A stretch of 64,000 nt of DNA from assembly GCA_918807975.1 (NCBI GenBank), contig OU964926.1, positions 1,178,001 to 1,242,000 on the forward strand, read 5' to 3'. Positions within the stretch are counted from its first letter, which is position 1. Every line of letters starts with the position of its first letter. Origin of the DNA: Aplidium turbinatum. Its lineage: Eukaryota > Chordata > Ascidiacea > Aplousobranchia > Polyclinidae. Of the stretch, positions 1 to 9,979 are shown piece by piece. The position numbers and the translations under genes were made by a program. The notes below the pieces were generated by a model. The model ran no database searches. It saw nothing but the letters and a program-made list of their open reading frames with translations, and was not told where the DNA came from.

Positions 1-45
1 TGAACCAGATGCTTAGTTTGTAAATTTTTCCAGTATTCTCTATGT

Positions 46-545
46 CAGGGGTTCTCAACCGTGGCCCTGGCCCCCCAAGGGGGCCACAGAGCGTTATCAG
101 GGGGGCCACGATAAAAGGCTTTATTAATGAAGTATAACATGTATTAATTGACAGAAACGTAGAATTGTGACACAAAAAGCACTCATGTAGGTGTTAGTAG
201 CGTAAAGCATGTTTTTTCATCGTATGTTCTGTCTCACTGCATGTTGCATCATCTTTTGTGATTGTAACGTAACAATCAAGGATTTATTGGCGTAGTCTAT
301 TACGAAAAAGAAAGCATTGGCGTAACTTTGTGATGTTTTCATTTTGTAAATGAGTAAGACTGTGTTAAAATAAAAGTGTTAAAGTGAGGTATAAATCTTT
401 TAATCACTCGTTAACTGTTTTCATTGATTTCGTTTCTTTCGTTGTTCTTTAAACAAATACATTTTTATTTCACTCAAGGGTGGCCACAGTCTTTTAGATC
501 CACAGCCTGGGGGGGCCATGACTCAGAAAAGGTTGAGAACCACTG
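46..545. mobile_element. non-autonomous hAT element, 500 bp
   Basis: The element starts CAGGGGTTCTCAACC and ends with the inverted form GGTTGAGAACCACTG. It is flanked on both sides by the 8-bp duplication CTCTATGT (38-45 and 546-553). The 8-bp duplication and CAG...CTG ends are the hAT signature. The GC-rich ends (GGCCCTGGCCCCCC; GGGGGGGCCATG) surround an AT-rich, non-coding middle, so a transposase would have to act in trans. Confidence 0.88.
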
Positions 546-686
546 CTCTATGTCGTGCAGTATCCCAAAGTATTCTTGGTTGGCGGATTGATTTATTTGT
601 TGAAAAATAAATTTTTTGATGATTTTTGCATTAAATTATTCCAATCAATTATTGTAACTTGTTAACAGACTGCAGCTGTTTGTCGG

Positions 687-845
687 CTGCATGGCGGAGT
701 GGTGAGAACTCTTATGCGACTCTTGTATGGTTGAGTTTTTGTAGGACACGTAAAAGCATTGTTGAAGGTGGACACGAATGTTGGCTCTGTCTTTCCGTTC
801 ACTGAATCTTCAACCACTGAGCGTAAATCTGGATACGACAGCACT
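687..845 (+). repeat. tRNA-derived SINE, family 2, copy 1
   Basis: This copy begins CTGCATGGCGGAGTGGTGAG and matches the repeat at 55207-55412, sharing the A-box-like GGCGGAGTGGTGAG and the body and tail words GGTGGACACGAA, CTTCAACCAC and TGGATACGACA. The B-box part is worn in this copy but clear in the other one. It lies upstream of the importin exons, probably in an intron. Confidence 0.6.
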
Positions 846-1119
846 ATTTTGTTACGTGCTTGAGATTTATTGCTTTTTTGTATATGACAAAACAAGAGAG
901 AAGGGGTCATTTTTCCTTGCTTTGAAAATCTGTGTCACATTGTCATGGAGATTTAGTTGTGACTCCAAGCGACTGATGTTTTCGCTTTTCCATCGACATC
1001 TCCACAACAGGCCTGAAGACATCTGCTTTGTGGTGCTTGTCATTAGTACAGGCAGTGCTTCTGACGTAGTTTCATTCGGCAACTTTAACGTGGTTATTAT
1101 TTTGATTCACAACGGCCAG

Positions 1120-1260
1120 GCAACAGATCCAGGCTGCAATTGACTCGAACATTTTCCCAAAGCTGATTGAGATCATGCGCACTGCTGATTATAAAACAAG
1201 GAAAGAAGGCGCTTGGGCAATAACTAACGCTACATCGGGTGGGAACCCATTGCAGATAAA
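1120..1260 (+). CDS. KPNA1/5/6: importin subunit alpha, internal exon (ARM repeats)
   Basis: This is the first of four exons of an importin-alpha gene, the adaptor that binds classical nuclear localisation signals and hands cargo to importin-beta. The frame encodes [19 protein letters not shown], then [17 protein letters not shown], an armadillo repeat with the Trp and Asn that contact the localisation signal. A 3' splice site (CACAACGGCCAG) precedes it and GTAAGT follows. The exon starts with one base that completes an AG+G arginine codon and ends in phase 2, matching the next exon. The importin-beta-binding N-terminus and earlier repeats are not recognisable in bases 1-1119 and must lie upstream of the window. 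Confidence 0.92.
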
Positions 1261-1478
1261 GTAAGTCATTTTTAGTATGCGAGTTAGATCTGTCAATGAA
1301 ATGTTGCAGCTTTCTTTGATTAGGAAAGTGGTTACTACAAATAGTTGAAATGTCCACCCTCGTTCCGAGGGTTAAACTCTCCATACATTTTGATCTAGTT
1401 GCACCATTAAAGAAGAATAGAACTTTGGAAACACCAAATGTACGTCTTGTAATGATGATATTTACGTCATCTTTGAAG

Positions 1479-1651
1479 GTACTTGGTGGAAAACCAATGC
1501 ATTCCTCCGCTGTGCGAGTTACTTGGAGCGCAAGACTCTCGAATTATTCTTGTTGCTCTTAATGGGCTTGACAACATACTGCGTATAGGCAAGCGTGAGT
1601 CGGCGGAGACGGGTACCAACCACTACGCGATCTGCATCGAGGAGTGCAAAG
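1479..1651 (+). CDS. KPNA1/5/6: importin subunit alpha, next exon
   Basis: The exon continues the armadillo repeats: YLVENQCIPPLCELLGAQ, then VALNGLDNILRIGKRESAE, then a tail ending CIEECK. The acceptor is TTTGAAG before the first base. It ends in phase 1, needing GC from the next exon to make glycine, which the exon at 5679 supplies. The only donor that keeps the frame is GTGTGG, weaker than the GTAAGT donors of its neighbours. The match to the family is unbroken, with no stop. Confidence 0.92.
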
Positions 1652-2333
1652 GTGTGGAGATGGTGACGTAACATGTTTTGTTATTCTCAATATGGTAACA
1701 AATCTATCAATCTCCATCACCTATGACTCGTCCTCAACGGAAATTACATTCATCATTAGGATGCAGTAAAATTTTTAAATTTCAAAACAAAAGTTTAAAA
1801 ATGATGACTTAGGCCTAAAAAACGTCTTTTGATATTTTGGGTGGTTGGCCCTAACACTGTCCGCTCGATCTGCAAAGTGTAAATCATAGCCGAAAACGTT
1901 CGCTTTTTGTTTTTTGTTTTTATAATGTTAAATGTAGTGTTGTTGCTGAGTTATGTCTGTTTATGGTTTAAAAGAGTTACCTCTCTACCCAAATTGTATT
2001 GTAAATCATAGGGGGACAAATCCCTAAAATTGATATAACTTGTAAACCATAGGTGATAGAAACCTGATTTTTAGATGTATGGATTCAGAAATATTTTCTT
2101 CCTATCTGCTTTAAGAGAATTTTTTTCAAAACCAAACGCTTTTTATAACTTTTGAAATATACTCATTCTGCATATAAAATGATATTTCTCAAGCAGGGAT
2201 TTTGCTTACGAAATTGAAGATGACTTCCCTGATCCCATTTTTTATCTCACATATACATTTAGGACCAATGTTACTGGCAACATGTGTAATGTGTATTCTG
2301 GTACAACCACAATCATACAAAAATTTTGGTTTA
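1652..2333. other. intron of the importin gene, no feature seen
   Basis: This is AT-rich intron sequence between the second and third exons. I see no coding, repeat or RNA signal before the Harbinger-type element begins at 2334. Confidence 0.6.
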
Positions 2334-2559
2334 GGGAGCGTTCAAATATTACGTAACGCTGTTTTTCCGAATTTTTGACCCCCCCTCCCCCATGTGACGC
2401 CAACGTAACGTTTTTGTCAACCCCCCCTCCCCCACGTGACGCTTTTCCATTACAAAGCCCGTTTTTCCAGTTTATATCAAAATTATGACGTGGAAACACG
2501 TGCTGATAAAATATCGTAGCCATGTTCTAACACTTCTTTATGCAGATCGTCTAACATTT

Positions 2560-2965
2560 TTACAGTTCTGATAATTTCTGATCGTCTCCTTTCATCGGCA
2601 CACACCGAGTGTGCCAACACAATTTCCCGCATATAGTGTCCAAAATTCCGCTTTGCACGTCATCAATCCTTGGCCTTCCCATGCGTTGCAATGCATACCT
2701 TTGAACAGGGGTTTCATCCGGATGTTTGCTGGCTATTCGTTTGAGCTCCGCTGCTTTTTTTTCACGTGCTTTCACAGCTCTTGCGTTTCCTTTTTGACGA
2801 TCTTTTAGTTTCCGCTCTGCATTCTGTAGCTCTGTCCGCATCCTCTTCAAATCTTCGTGGTGTTTTTCTTGCTTGAGCGGTAAACCGGTCAAATATGTTA
2901 TATTTTGACATGCTTTTGGCTCGCTGGCGGTATATTTTGTTGTGAAGTTTCTTGTTGTCTAACAA
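2560..2965 (-). pseudogene. broken coding fragment of unknown family
   Basis: Two overlapping minus-strand frames read LDNKKLHNKIYRQRAKSMSK and then a basic, coiled-coil-like stretch (ERKLKDRQKGNARAVKARE) followed by DETPVQRYALQRMGRPRIDD. The change of frame near 2890 and the lack of a full domain point to a decayed gene. The basic helical segment and GRPR motif recall uncharacterised transposon-borne proteins of invertebrates; I cannot name the family. A second, inverted copy of its start lies at 3185-3240. Confidence 0.5.
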
Positions 2966-3245
2966 AATGTGCTGTTGTTTTAAGAGAGTTGATTCAACTG
3001 TCTAACAAATTTGTTTGTTAGATAAACAAATTTGTCTAACAAAATGTGCAAAACAGATTTGTCTAACAAAATGTGCTGTTGTTTTAAGAGAGTTGATTCA
3101 CTTACATATATGGTTATAATTCAATTTCTGTTGCTGAATGAAAGTCAAATACCAAATCCTGGATCAACTTCGTTAAAACAACTGCACAGTTTGTTAGACA
3201 ACAAGAGACTTCATTACAAAGTATATCGCCAACGATCTGAAAGCA

Positions 3246-4197
3246 GGCCTCGAAATTCACGGCGGTCATATCCGCCGTCACAGACTCACAGCATATGATG
3301 TCCGCGGGAAGTACCCTCTAGATCGGTCATATTTGTCCGCCGAGAAATAACACAGAAACTAGCGATACAAATCGTCATTGCATAGCACGAACAATTGTTG
3401 CGATTGCGAGAATATAATTTCCCGCGCATTCTAGCGCGCATCTAAAAAATGTGAATACTGTATCCCTTAGCTTCCATTCAAGCAGGAAAACTTTCGATTG
3501 TTACGTTGCTTCAACGATTGATGACATTGAATCAGCGTGACAAAGGTGAAATCTTCGCTAAGAATCGATGGGAGTACCGTACTTTTATACTAATCACGCG
3601 CAACTTAGTTCAAGTCTTACGTCACAATGTCTGGCTTTGATCTCCGAGTAATATTGTAAGGCAAGGTTATTTACAAAATTAGATTATGCGAGTAGCAGCA
3701 GGCTATTTTGTTAAGTTTTGGTATTACAGTAAGAAAGAAAAGGCCCAGGAAAAATTCACTTTCGCATACATAACATGGCAAAAATAAACCTAAAGAAAAT
3801 GCTTAGTGAAACTTTGCACAGTAGAAAATAGTAGCGTTAGACTTAGACCGTTAGTGTAGAAGTTTTCCGACTCGTGCCCAGAGCATTGTGACGCAAGAAA
3901 CCATACGACCTCGTTTGGTGGAAGTTAATCAGTTATGCGGCGTAAGCAGCTACACGGCGCTTTGACTCTTCAAGCGCACGTCGTTGGTCTGATGAAAGCC
4001 TTTCAGAGTGACTTCGTTGAAATTTTAAAAAGCCTTCTAAACCATAGCCATACTTGTCAAATGGCGAAGAATTATCAAGATAAAGTGATTAAGCATGACG
4101 ATCGACGTTAAACTGATGTGTCCGCCGTGAGACTTAATTTGTCCGCCGAGATCGGACACATTTGTCCGCCGTCAACAAAAACGAATTTCGAGGCCTA
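3246..4197. mobile_element. 952-bp DNA element, probably hAT-like, nested
   Basis: The ends are inverted: GGCCTCGAAATTCACGG at the left, and the right end GAATTTCGAGGCCTA. The 8-bp duplication TGAAAGCA flanks it (3238-3245 and 4198-4205). The target is proven inside the window, because the inverted copy near 2898-2965 still carries the uninterrupted site. TCCGCCG words cluster near both ends, as candidate transposase-binding sites. No coding sequence is seen. Confidence 0.75.
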
Positions 4198-4429
4198 TGA
4201 AAGCATGTCAAAATTTCGGCCTGTACTAAACTTTTGGCCGGCACTGTAGTAGTTGTATGTTAACGATAGTTAGGGGGTGCTAGACTGTTTAGGCCTGTTT
4301 ACAGGGGTGCTAGAGTCAGAACAGGTTAAGAAACGCTGCTCTACTTAGTAATTAAAACGGATATAGTTCAGGCTTTAAGTGATGATAAGTGATACTTTTA
4401 TTTGCAATTTACTTAAAATAATACTTTTT

Positions 4430-4578
4430 AAACCGGTCAAAATTTGCAGCCATAAAAAGGGCCAAATAAGGCCAGATTTTCTGGCCTTATTTGCATCAAT
4501 TTTTTTTGCCAACTGCAATTTAAAAAGGCCAGATTTTTGGAATTTGGCCTAAAAAAGGCCATCTGGCAACCCTGATGT
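4430..4578 (-). mobile_element. hAT end fragment (GGCC-rich family)
   Basis: On the minus strand this begins CAGGGTTGCCAGATGGCC and carries repeated AAGGCCA words. The same terminus closes the element at 38222-39736. Only one end is clear here, so it is a fragment or has lost its other terminus. Confidence 0.5.
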
Positions 4579-4910
4579 TGTTCACTCACATCAAAGCAAG
4601 CTTTGTGATGTAAGAATGCTGCCTTGCAATTTCGCAATGCGAGGCTTTAAGCACTTAGAACCTGTATGGAATTGCAGTACCGTAGTTGATACTTGATAGA
4701 GATTTTGTTGGTGCTAATAGGTGCTGTTGGATATGATTTCAGCTTAATTTAGTATCCAAACGACGATACCAGCCAGCACAAATAAACTACCGTACTCGTA
4801 GCGTTACGTAACGTTTTGCTTGAACCCCCTTCCCCCGATGTGACGCTAACGTAACGCTTTTCATAACCCCCCTCCCCCTCGATAGCGTTACGTAATATTT
4901 GAACGCTCCC

Positions 4911-5678
4911 TTACCCAAGGTCGTGAATTTGGCCTCAAGGAAGATTTTTAAGATTTTTAACAAGAAGTTAAGCCACAAAACTTCATTTTGAAATTTCATA
5001 TGAAATCTGGTTATGGGGTAATTTAACGACGTCATAATTATAATCAACTTAAAATTTCTGCAATTAGTCACGTGAGACTGCATGTCATGTGAGACTGCAT
5101 GCATCCTCCTGATCAATATCCTTGACAGCAAATGTGTTCATAGTAAGCGTAACCTAATTAGCCTTTTCCTCAGGATAGTAATTTTTTGTGGACTACTTAA
5201 GTTGCAAGTTTTAACAGCAACAAGTTAAAACGGAATTGAGTACACAAAGACATCATTAAAGCTCCATGGCGATGGGATTGACAAATATCACGTCTTTCCT
5301 TTTTTTCTGTGTGTGTTTTTTTCTGAGAAGAGGACATAATATGCAATCCATGCTAGCGGTTTCTTGCCAGCAATGCAAAACATCCACCAAAAAACATCTG
5401 AGAGGAAGTTTACTGAAATTTCAAAATGAAAATCACCAAAAGTTTTAGAATATCCTTGTATGCTAAAGTTGAATTTGAAGTTTTTCCAAATAATCCCCCC
5501 CCCCCCATGGTGTTGTTGTCGGTGCTTCTGTTGTAGGCCACCAGTTGGTTTAGCATTTTTATAAAAGTAGGCATGTTCTTTCAGTGTTCATCTACGTCGT
5601 GATTGCGATATTCCACGCGATCAAGATATTCCTTGCTGGATCATAGTCGCAGCTTTAACAAACGCTATCATTAAACAG
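4911..5678. other. intron, no gene seen; C-run at about 5497
   Basis: AT-rich intron sequence to the right of the Harbinger element. A run of about a dozen C bases at 5497-5510 is the only notable feature. Confidence 0.5.
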
Positions 5679-5797
5679 GCTTGGATAACATTGAAAGCCT
5701 GCAGAACCACGAAAACCACGAGATTTATCAAAAAGCTTTTGACATGATCGAAAGTTATTTCAACGCAGATGACGAGGACGGAAAGATCGCCCCACAA
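5679..5797 (+). CDS. KPNA1/5/6: importin subunit alpha, penultimate exon
   Basis: The exon encodes [20 protein letters not shown], then [19 protein letters not shown]. This matches the last armadillo repeat and the acidic stretch that precedes the CAS-binding C-terminus of importin alpha. The acceptor is TTAAACAG and the donor GTAAGT. It starts in phase 1 and ends in phase 0, agreeing with both neighbours. Confidence 0.93.
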
Positions 5798-6095
5798 GTA
5801 AGTCCGGCCAATATGTTCCCACCTCCAGCTGTGGCTCGGCTTATCGGCGCTTAGTTTTCTTTATTGCAGAATGAATCCTTTTTCATTTTTTTTTTTTTTA
5901 TATATTTTTGAATTGATAGGACATTTCTGTCACAAATACATAAAACGGTGTCGCTATCTTATTTAACTTCATTTTATGCAAACACACAACAATTCATGCG
6001 AAGAAATGCAACTAACGTTTACTGTTTTCTCGCCAGGGAAAATAATTCAACTACTGTAGCCTACATGTGCATATGAAAAAAAACAAAAATTTAAT

Positions 6096-6370
6096 GTGTT
6101 CATTCATTCATTCAATTTATTTTCATTGCTGGCGCAAACATGTAGAAAACGGCAAAGTAAACTCACGAATTTAGCACCAACAAAAGGGAAAGATGGCAAA
6201 ACCAAAAGGTTTAAAATATGCAAAAACAGTGTTGGGATGTCACTATCTTTAATTTGCACAGCCACAAAACCTAGAAATGAGATAGAAAAGATAAAAAAAT
6301 TGAGAAAACGATACAAAAATAGGGCTACAATTACAATCAACACTTGCCACGCACTATGTAATTTTTAGAT
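6096..6370 (-). repeat. likely 3' end of a LINE in an intron
   Basis: On the minus strand the segment finishes with AATAAATTGAATGAATGAAT, a short repeated tail like those at the ends of the CR1/L2-like LINEs elsewhere in this window. No reverse transcriptase frame survives. A related stretch (TTGCTGGCGCAGTTATGTAA) recurs at about 6760. Confidence 0.35.
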
Positions 6371-7010
6371 AAGGATTGATTAATCAACTTTAGTTGAAAG
6401 TTATCAAGATTTCACAAAAATTAAAAACGAAATAAAAAATTGGGCGATTTAAATGCATTTCTAGTTTCACAGTAAGGTAGACTAAATAAAAATAGTTTAA
6501 AAAAATATATTTAAAAGCAAATTATTATATAATTGTAACAATTTGTATAATAAATTAAGCCACATGAATGAAGCAGTTTTATGATAATACGAATTTTAAT
6601 ACAAACATCCAATAAGGTCTGGCAGCACTTGTTTTAGAAATACAGGTTAGGCTACCAGTCAACAGATAATTGTAGTGGCAATTTAAAGATAAAATAACTA
6701 TTTAATATAAATTAAAGTTGTATTTCAAGTTTTCCAGCACATATCGCATGAGGTGTTGCTGGCGCAGTTATGTAAAAAAAGCGAAGTAAGTTGACATGCA
6801 ATTTGTGAACGTGCTTCATACCTTTTTGACGCGACGAAGAACTTTCCGCCAATCGAAAATTATGTCATTGGTCATTTGGTTATTGAAAACGAATCCATAA
6901 ACAATTTATGGCATATTTTTAACTCTAAATTGAAATAAAACAAGCTTGTTGTTTCTAAACGCTGTTGTTTGGCGCAGAATGCTTTCTCAGTAGCGGCTGT
7001 GTACTTTCAG

Positions 7011-7082
7011 ATTGATGCAAATACAAAGCAGTTTGCGTTTAGTCATCCTTCAGATGGTGTCCCAGAGCAATTTCAACTTTGA
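7011..7082 (+). CDS. KPNA1/5/6: importin subunit alpha, terminal exon
   Basis: The last 23 codons read IDANTKQFAFSHPSDG then VPEQFQL and a TGA stop at 7080-7082. Joined to the previous exon this gives APQID, the equivalent of APQVD in vertebrate KPNA1/5/6. The QFQL end corresponds to the GFQL end of that clade, unlike the FNF ends of KPNA2, KPNA3 and KPNA4. The acceptor is TGTACTTTCAG. No AATAAA is evident close downstream. Confidence 0.93.
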   Translation: MDANTKQFAFSHPSDGVPEQFQL

Positions 7083-7329
7083 TCCCTTCAACGAAGGTGG
7101 TAGCCTTTTCATTATGCTGACAGAGCTCACAACATTGCACTTACCCATAAGCTTCGGGGTTCAGGCTCAACAATTGCCGTTGCTCGGACCATCGGCTGGA
7201 TGGCGGTGGCAAGGCGGAGAGCGCCGAGACCCAGTGCGGTCGGCTACCAGCAAGCGCTTCAATGCCATCATTGTTTTCATGATTATTTGCTTTTGAAACT
7301 TTGCATTTGCTTAATATACCCATCAGTTG
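7083..7329. other. 3' flank of the importin gene, unassigned
   Basis: A locally GC-rich stretch (7190-7250) opens a short minus-strand frame containing SRPHWVSALSALPPP. I do not recognise it. It could be the 3' UTR or debris of a LINE lying just beyond. Confidence 0.3.
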
Positions 7330-7690
7330 TTCTCAACGCCAGAGTGTGGTTATTGCAGAGGATATAAGAGAAAGATTCTTATTAGGCACTTTTAAGTAAC
7401 CTCTGATATAGCTCAGCTACTTGAAGGCGAAGGCTCTTGATTTGTGATGATTTCAATGGTCATGTAAATTCTGTCATGGCTTCAGCGGTAATCGTGGCTA
7501 TGGTTCAAGAAACTCTGAGGGAACAAGTTTATTAAACCTTTGTGTTGCTCTCGATCTTGCTGTGGTTAATACCTTTATAAAATTGGCTCCCCGGTTGATC
7601 ACCTGCAGTTCTTTGTCTGTATCAATCATTTTATTTTTCGTCATTAACGCGTCCGGGACGAAAAAGATACTAACTACAAAAATCGATATA
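7330..7690 (+). pseudogene. RTE-type LINE endonuclease fragment
   Basis: The broken frames read DFNGHV, then YGSRNSEGTSLLNLCVALDL followed by AVVNTF. This is the apurinic endonuclease segment of RTE/CFDP2-like non-LTR elements, which cut the target DNA to prime reverse transcription. There are frame changes and neither end of the element is present. It is not a close copy of the LINE at 19131. Confidence 0.65.
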
Positions 7691-7719
7691 GATTATAGAC
7701 CTAATTGGTTCGATTAGAT

Positions 7720-8035
7720 CAGTGGTTCCCAACCTGGGGGTAAATTACCCCCGTGGTAAATTAAGGCTATTTTCATATCGATTTACTCAATTTCAAAGCT
7801 TAAGAAGTGATATGACCGTCTTTTCACTCCCTTGTACCTGTGATATAAGTTTTGCGCCTGTAGAAATCCAGCTTGAATTCAATTCACTGCAGGAGGATGA
7901 CATTCTTCTACAAAATTTCAATAAGATAAACTCCGTTACTGAAAATATGAATTAGTGTTTATTTAATGTGCGGCCCTCCTGTAAGCATTACATTTTCCTA
8001 ACTGGCCCCTGTGTTCAAAAGGTTGCCCACTCCTG
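7720..8035 (+). mobile_element. hAT remnant with a transposase fragment
   Basis: A hAT-like left end (CAGTGGTTCCCAACCTGG) lies at 7720 and a right end (AAAAGGTTGCCCACTCCTG) at 8035; they may belong to two elements. Between them a + frame reads APVEIQLEFNSLQEDD, like the region before the dimerisation domain in ZBED5-like hAT transposases. No matching 8-bp duplication was found. Confidence 0.55.
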
Positions 8036-8220
8036 TTCTGCGAGTATGAATTGTATCAGAAACTGCATAAAATTCAAAAAAGCGATGAACTTCAAGAAAG
8101 ATTTTTGCAATTCGCAAAGCTGTTGAGAGGATATATTTGGCCTGGTAGGCTACCGATAAAATCTTCGGGGGTCAAAGTAAGACGCTTTTACGAAAAACAC
8201 ACAAGACCTACTGTATGGTA

Positions 8221-9717
8221 CAGTGGTTCCCAACCTTTTTGACCTTGCGGCACCTTATCAAAGATATAATAGTTTGCGGCACCCTGGCAAAACTGGATCA
8301 ATTTTATGAGGTTTTTGTATTTCAAATAGGCTAACTGTATGAAATAACACAGAATGAGTTGTAGCCTACACTATAGCGCGCGTAAATAAATGTAGGCTAT
8401 TCAAAAGTTGGTGTGAAATTTGGGCTTGACTTCTTGCACAAAGTCCCTTAATATCTGGATGCACATTCGATAAAGCCACCCGCATTTCTTCCTTGACTAT
8501 AAGCAGTCGTTCCAGTTTTTTAGTTTTTATGTTCGATAATACTGAAAGCCGAAAATCCACTCTCACATAGTAGGGACGGTACATTACGGGACGCGCAACT
8601 CCGTTGTTCCTTCAACATTAGAAGGGTCAATTGCCAATTTGACATTTTTTTTACGCTTTAGGCTACTGCTGGCTTGCTTTCAACTAAAAACCTTAAATTA
8701 CTTTAAAACCAACTTCACTCTTCTTATATAACCCATAAAAAGTAAAATATTTTGTAAATTACAAAAAAACGTAACCCTTCTAGTGTTGCGGATAAGTCAA
8801 AAGCGGATGAAGTTTCGCATCCCTATGATCTACAATCCCTATCACATAGGTATGACGTGAAAACCTGCAGCAAAAGCACAATAGCTTTCTTTCAAACGCA
8901 AGGATATTCATTTTGAATTTTTATCCAGAACTCGTCGAGAGGCATCTGCATGTGCAATTGTGCATAAGCTTAAAAGTTCCATCGTTACGAATGTCAATTA
9001 ATTCTTCTTCTTTGTTCTTCATTTCAGAAAAGTGTGAAAGCATGTCAAAGTTCCATTCTCCTCTTTTAAGGACCACATTTGCAGTTTTTCTCTCAGTGCT
9101 TTCATTTTATCGGTTAAAGTTAAGAGAGTTTCATTTTTGCCCTGCATTTTGGCATTTACGTTATCTAAAATCTAAATGGTCGAAGATATCTACTAAATAG
9201 CCTGCACTAATTTGGAGACCCAATTGTAATCGCAAAGCAATTCACAAAATATATTCATAAGTAGCCTATAAAGAACAAATTAATTATAACTTAGCCTTTT
9301 CTCGATTAGCTATGTATCGTGCTTGTATGCGCATTGCGCAAGTATCACCCATGCAAAAATTTCCGATTTTATAATGGTTCGCAAACAATCGTGCAATTTT
9401 ATAATCGTGCTGGTCACAAAATCCGATAATGCATCACTGCAATTTGACTTTGCGCGCCCTAAAACGCAAAATAAAATCATGAAACCTGGAAATAATGATG
9501 CGCTTCAAACGTTTTTATGGAAAGAACAGCAACGAGTCCCAAATCTCTTTCACGCTGTTTTTCCTGGGCGAGAAAACAAAGGCTTACCGCGGATTAGAGT
9601 TAAAAGAAATATATAAATTCCACACTTAACGGGTTAAAATAAAGAATGGGCCGCAGTATTGCAATATCTCGCAGCACCCTTGAGCAGTGCAATTGGCATC
9701 CCGGTTAGGAACCACTG
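8221..9717 (-). mobile_element. hAT element with a decayed transposase, 1.5 kb
   Basis: The ends CAGTGGTTCCCAACC and GGTTAGGAACCACTG are inverted. The flanking octamers GTATGGTA and GTAGCCTA agree at only five of eight bases, so the target duplication is worn. On the minus strand 8366-8584 encodes ALSNVHPDIKGLCARSQAQ, the C-terminal dimerisation motif of ZBED5-type hAT transposases. The rest of the transposase is broken. Confidence 0.75.
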
Positions 9718-9979
9718 GTAGCCTATAGTATATCCAAAGAACACAATAACAATGAGCATGAGAAGCTCAGTGGTTACGCGCCCGGCTCAAGATTACGCGG
9801 CGCTGGTTTGACTCTCGGCGTGTGCGCTTGGGCAACGCATTTCAGGACTGCTCTCCATTCAGCGGCACCTAGTGAATGGAATAATTCCACTTCAACAATC
9901 GGAAAACATCACTCTGCTTATCTCGGTAACCGGCCTTGTGTCAAAAGCCTCTATAGGCTAAGTATGCGAAACTACCAGG

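Larger units (their letters stand above)
2334..4910. mobile_element. PIF/Harbinger-type element with nested insertion, 2.58 kb
   Basis: The ends are inverted copies: GGGAGCGTTCAAATATTACG at the left and its reverse complement at the right. They are flanked by the 3-bp target duplication TTA (2331-2333 and 4911-4913), as expected for PIF/Harbinger. Inside each end, ACGTAACG words and runs of CCCCCCTCCCCC are repeated as subterminal motifs. The middle holds pieces of a minus-strand coding region at 2560-2965, an inverted duplicate of part of it near 3185-3240, and a 952-bp element inserted into that duplicate. No DDE transposase is recognised. It lies wholly inside the 4-kb importin intron. Confidence 0.8.

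Noticed and set aside
687-760. tRNA-like sequence (also at 9754, 45960-46078 and 55207)
   Set aside because: The A and B boxes are present but the cloverleaf is incomplete, and each is followed by a shared body and tail. These are SINE heads, not tRNA genes.
1-1119. Search for earlier importin-alpha exons
   Set aside because: No armadillo-repeat coding was found in any frame. The upstream exons must lie outside the window.
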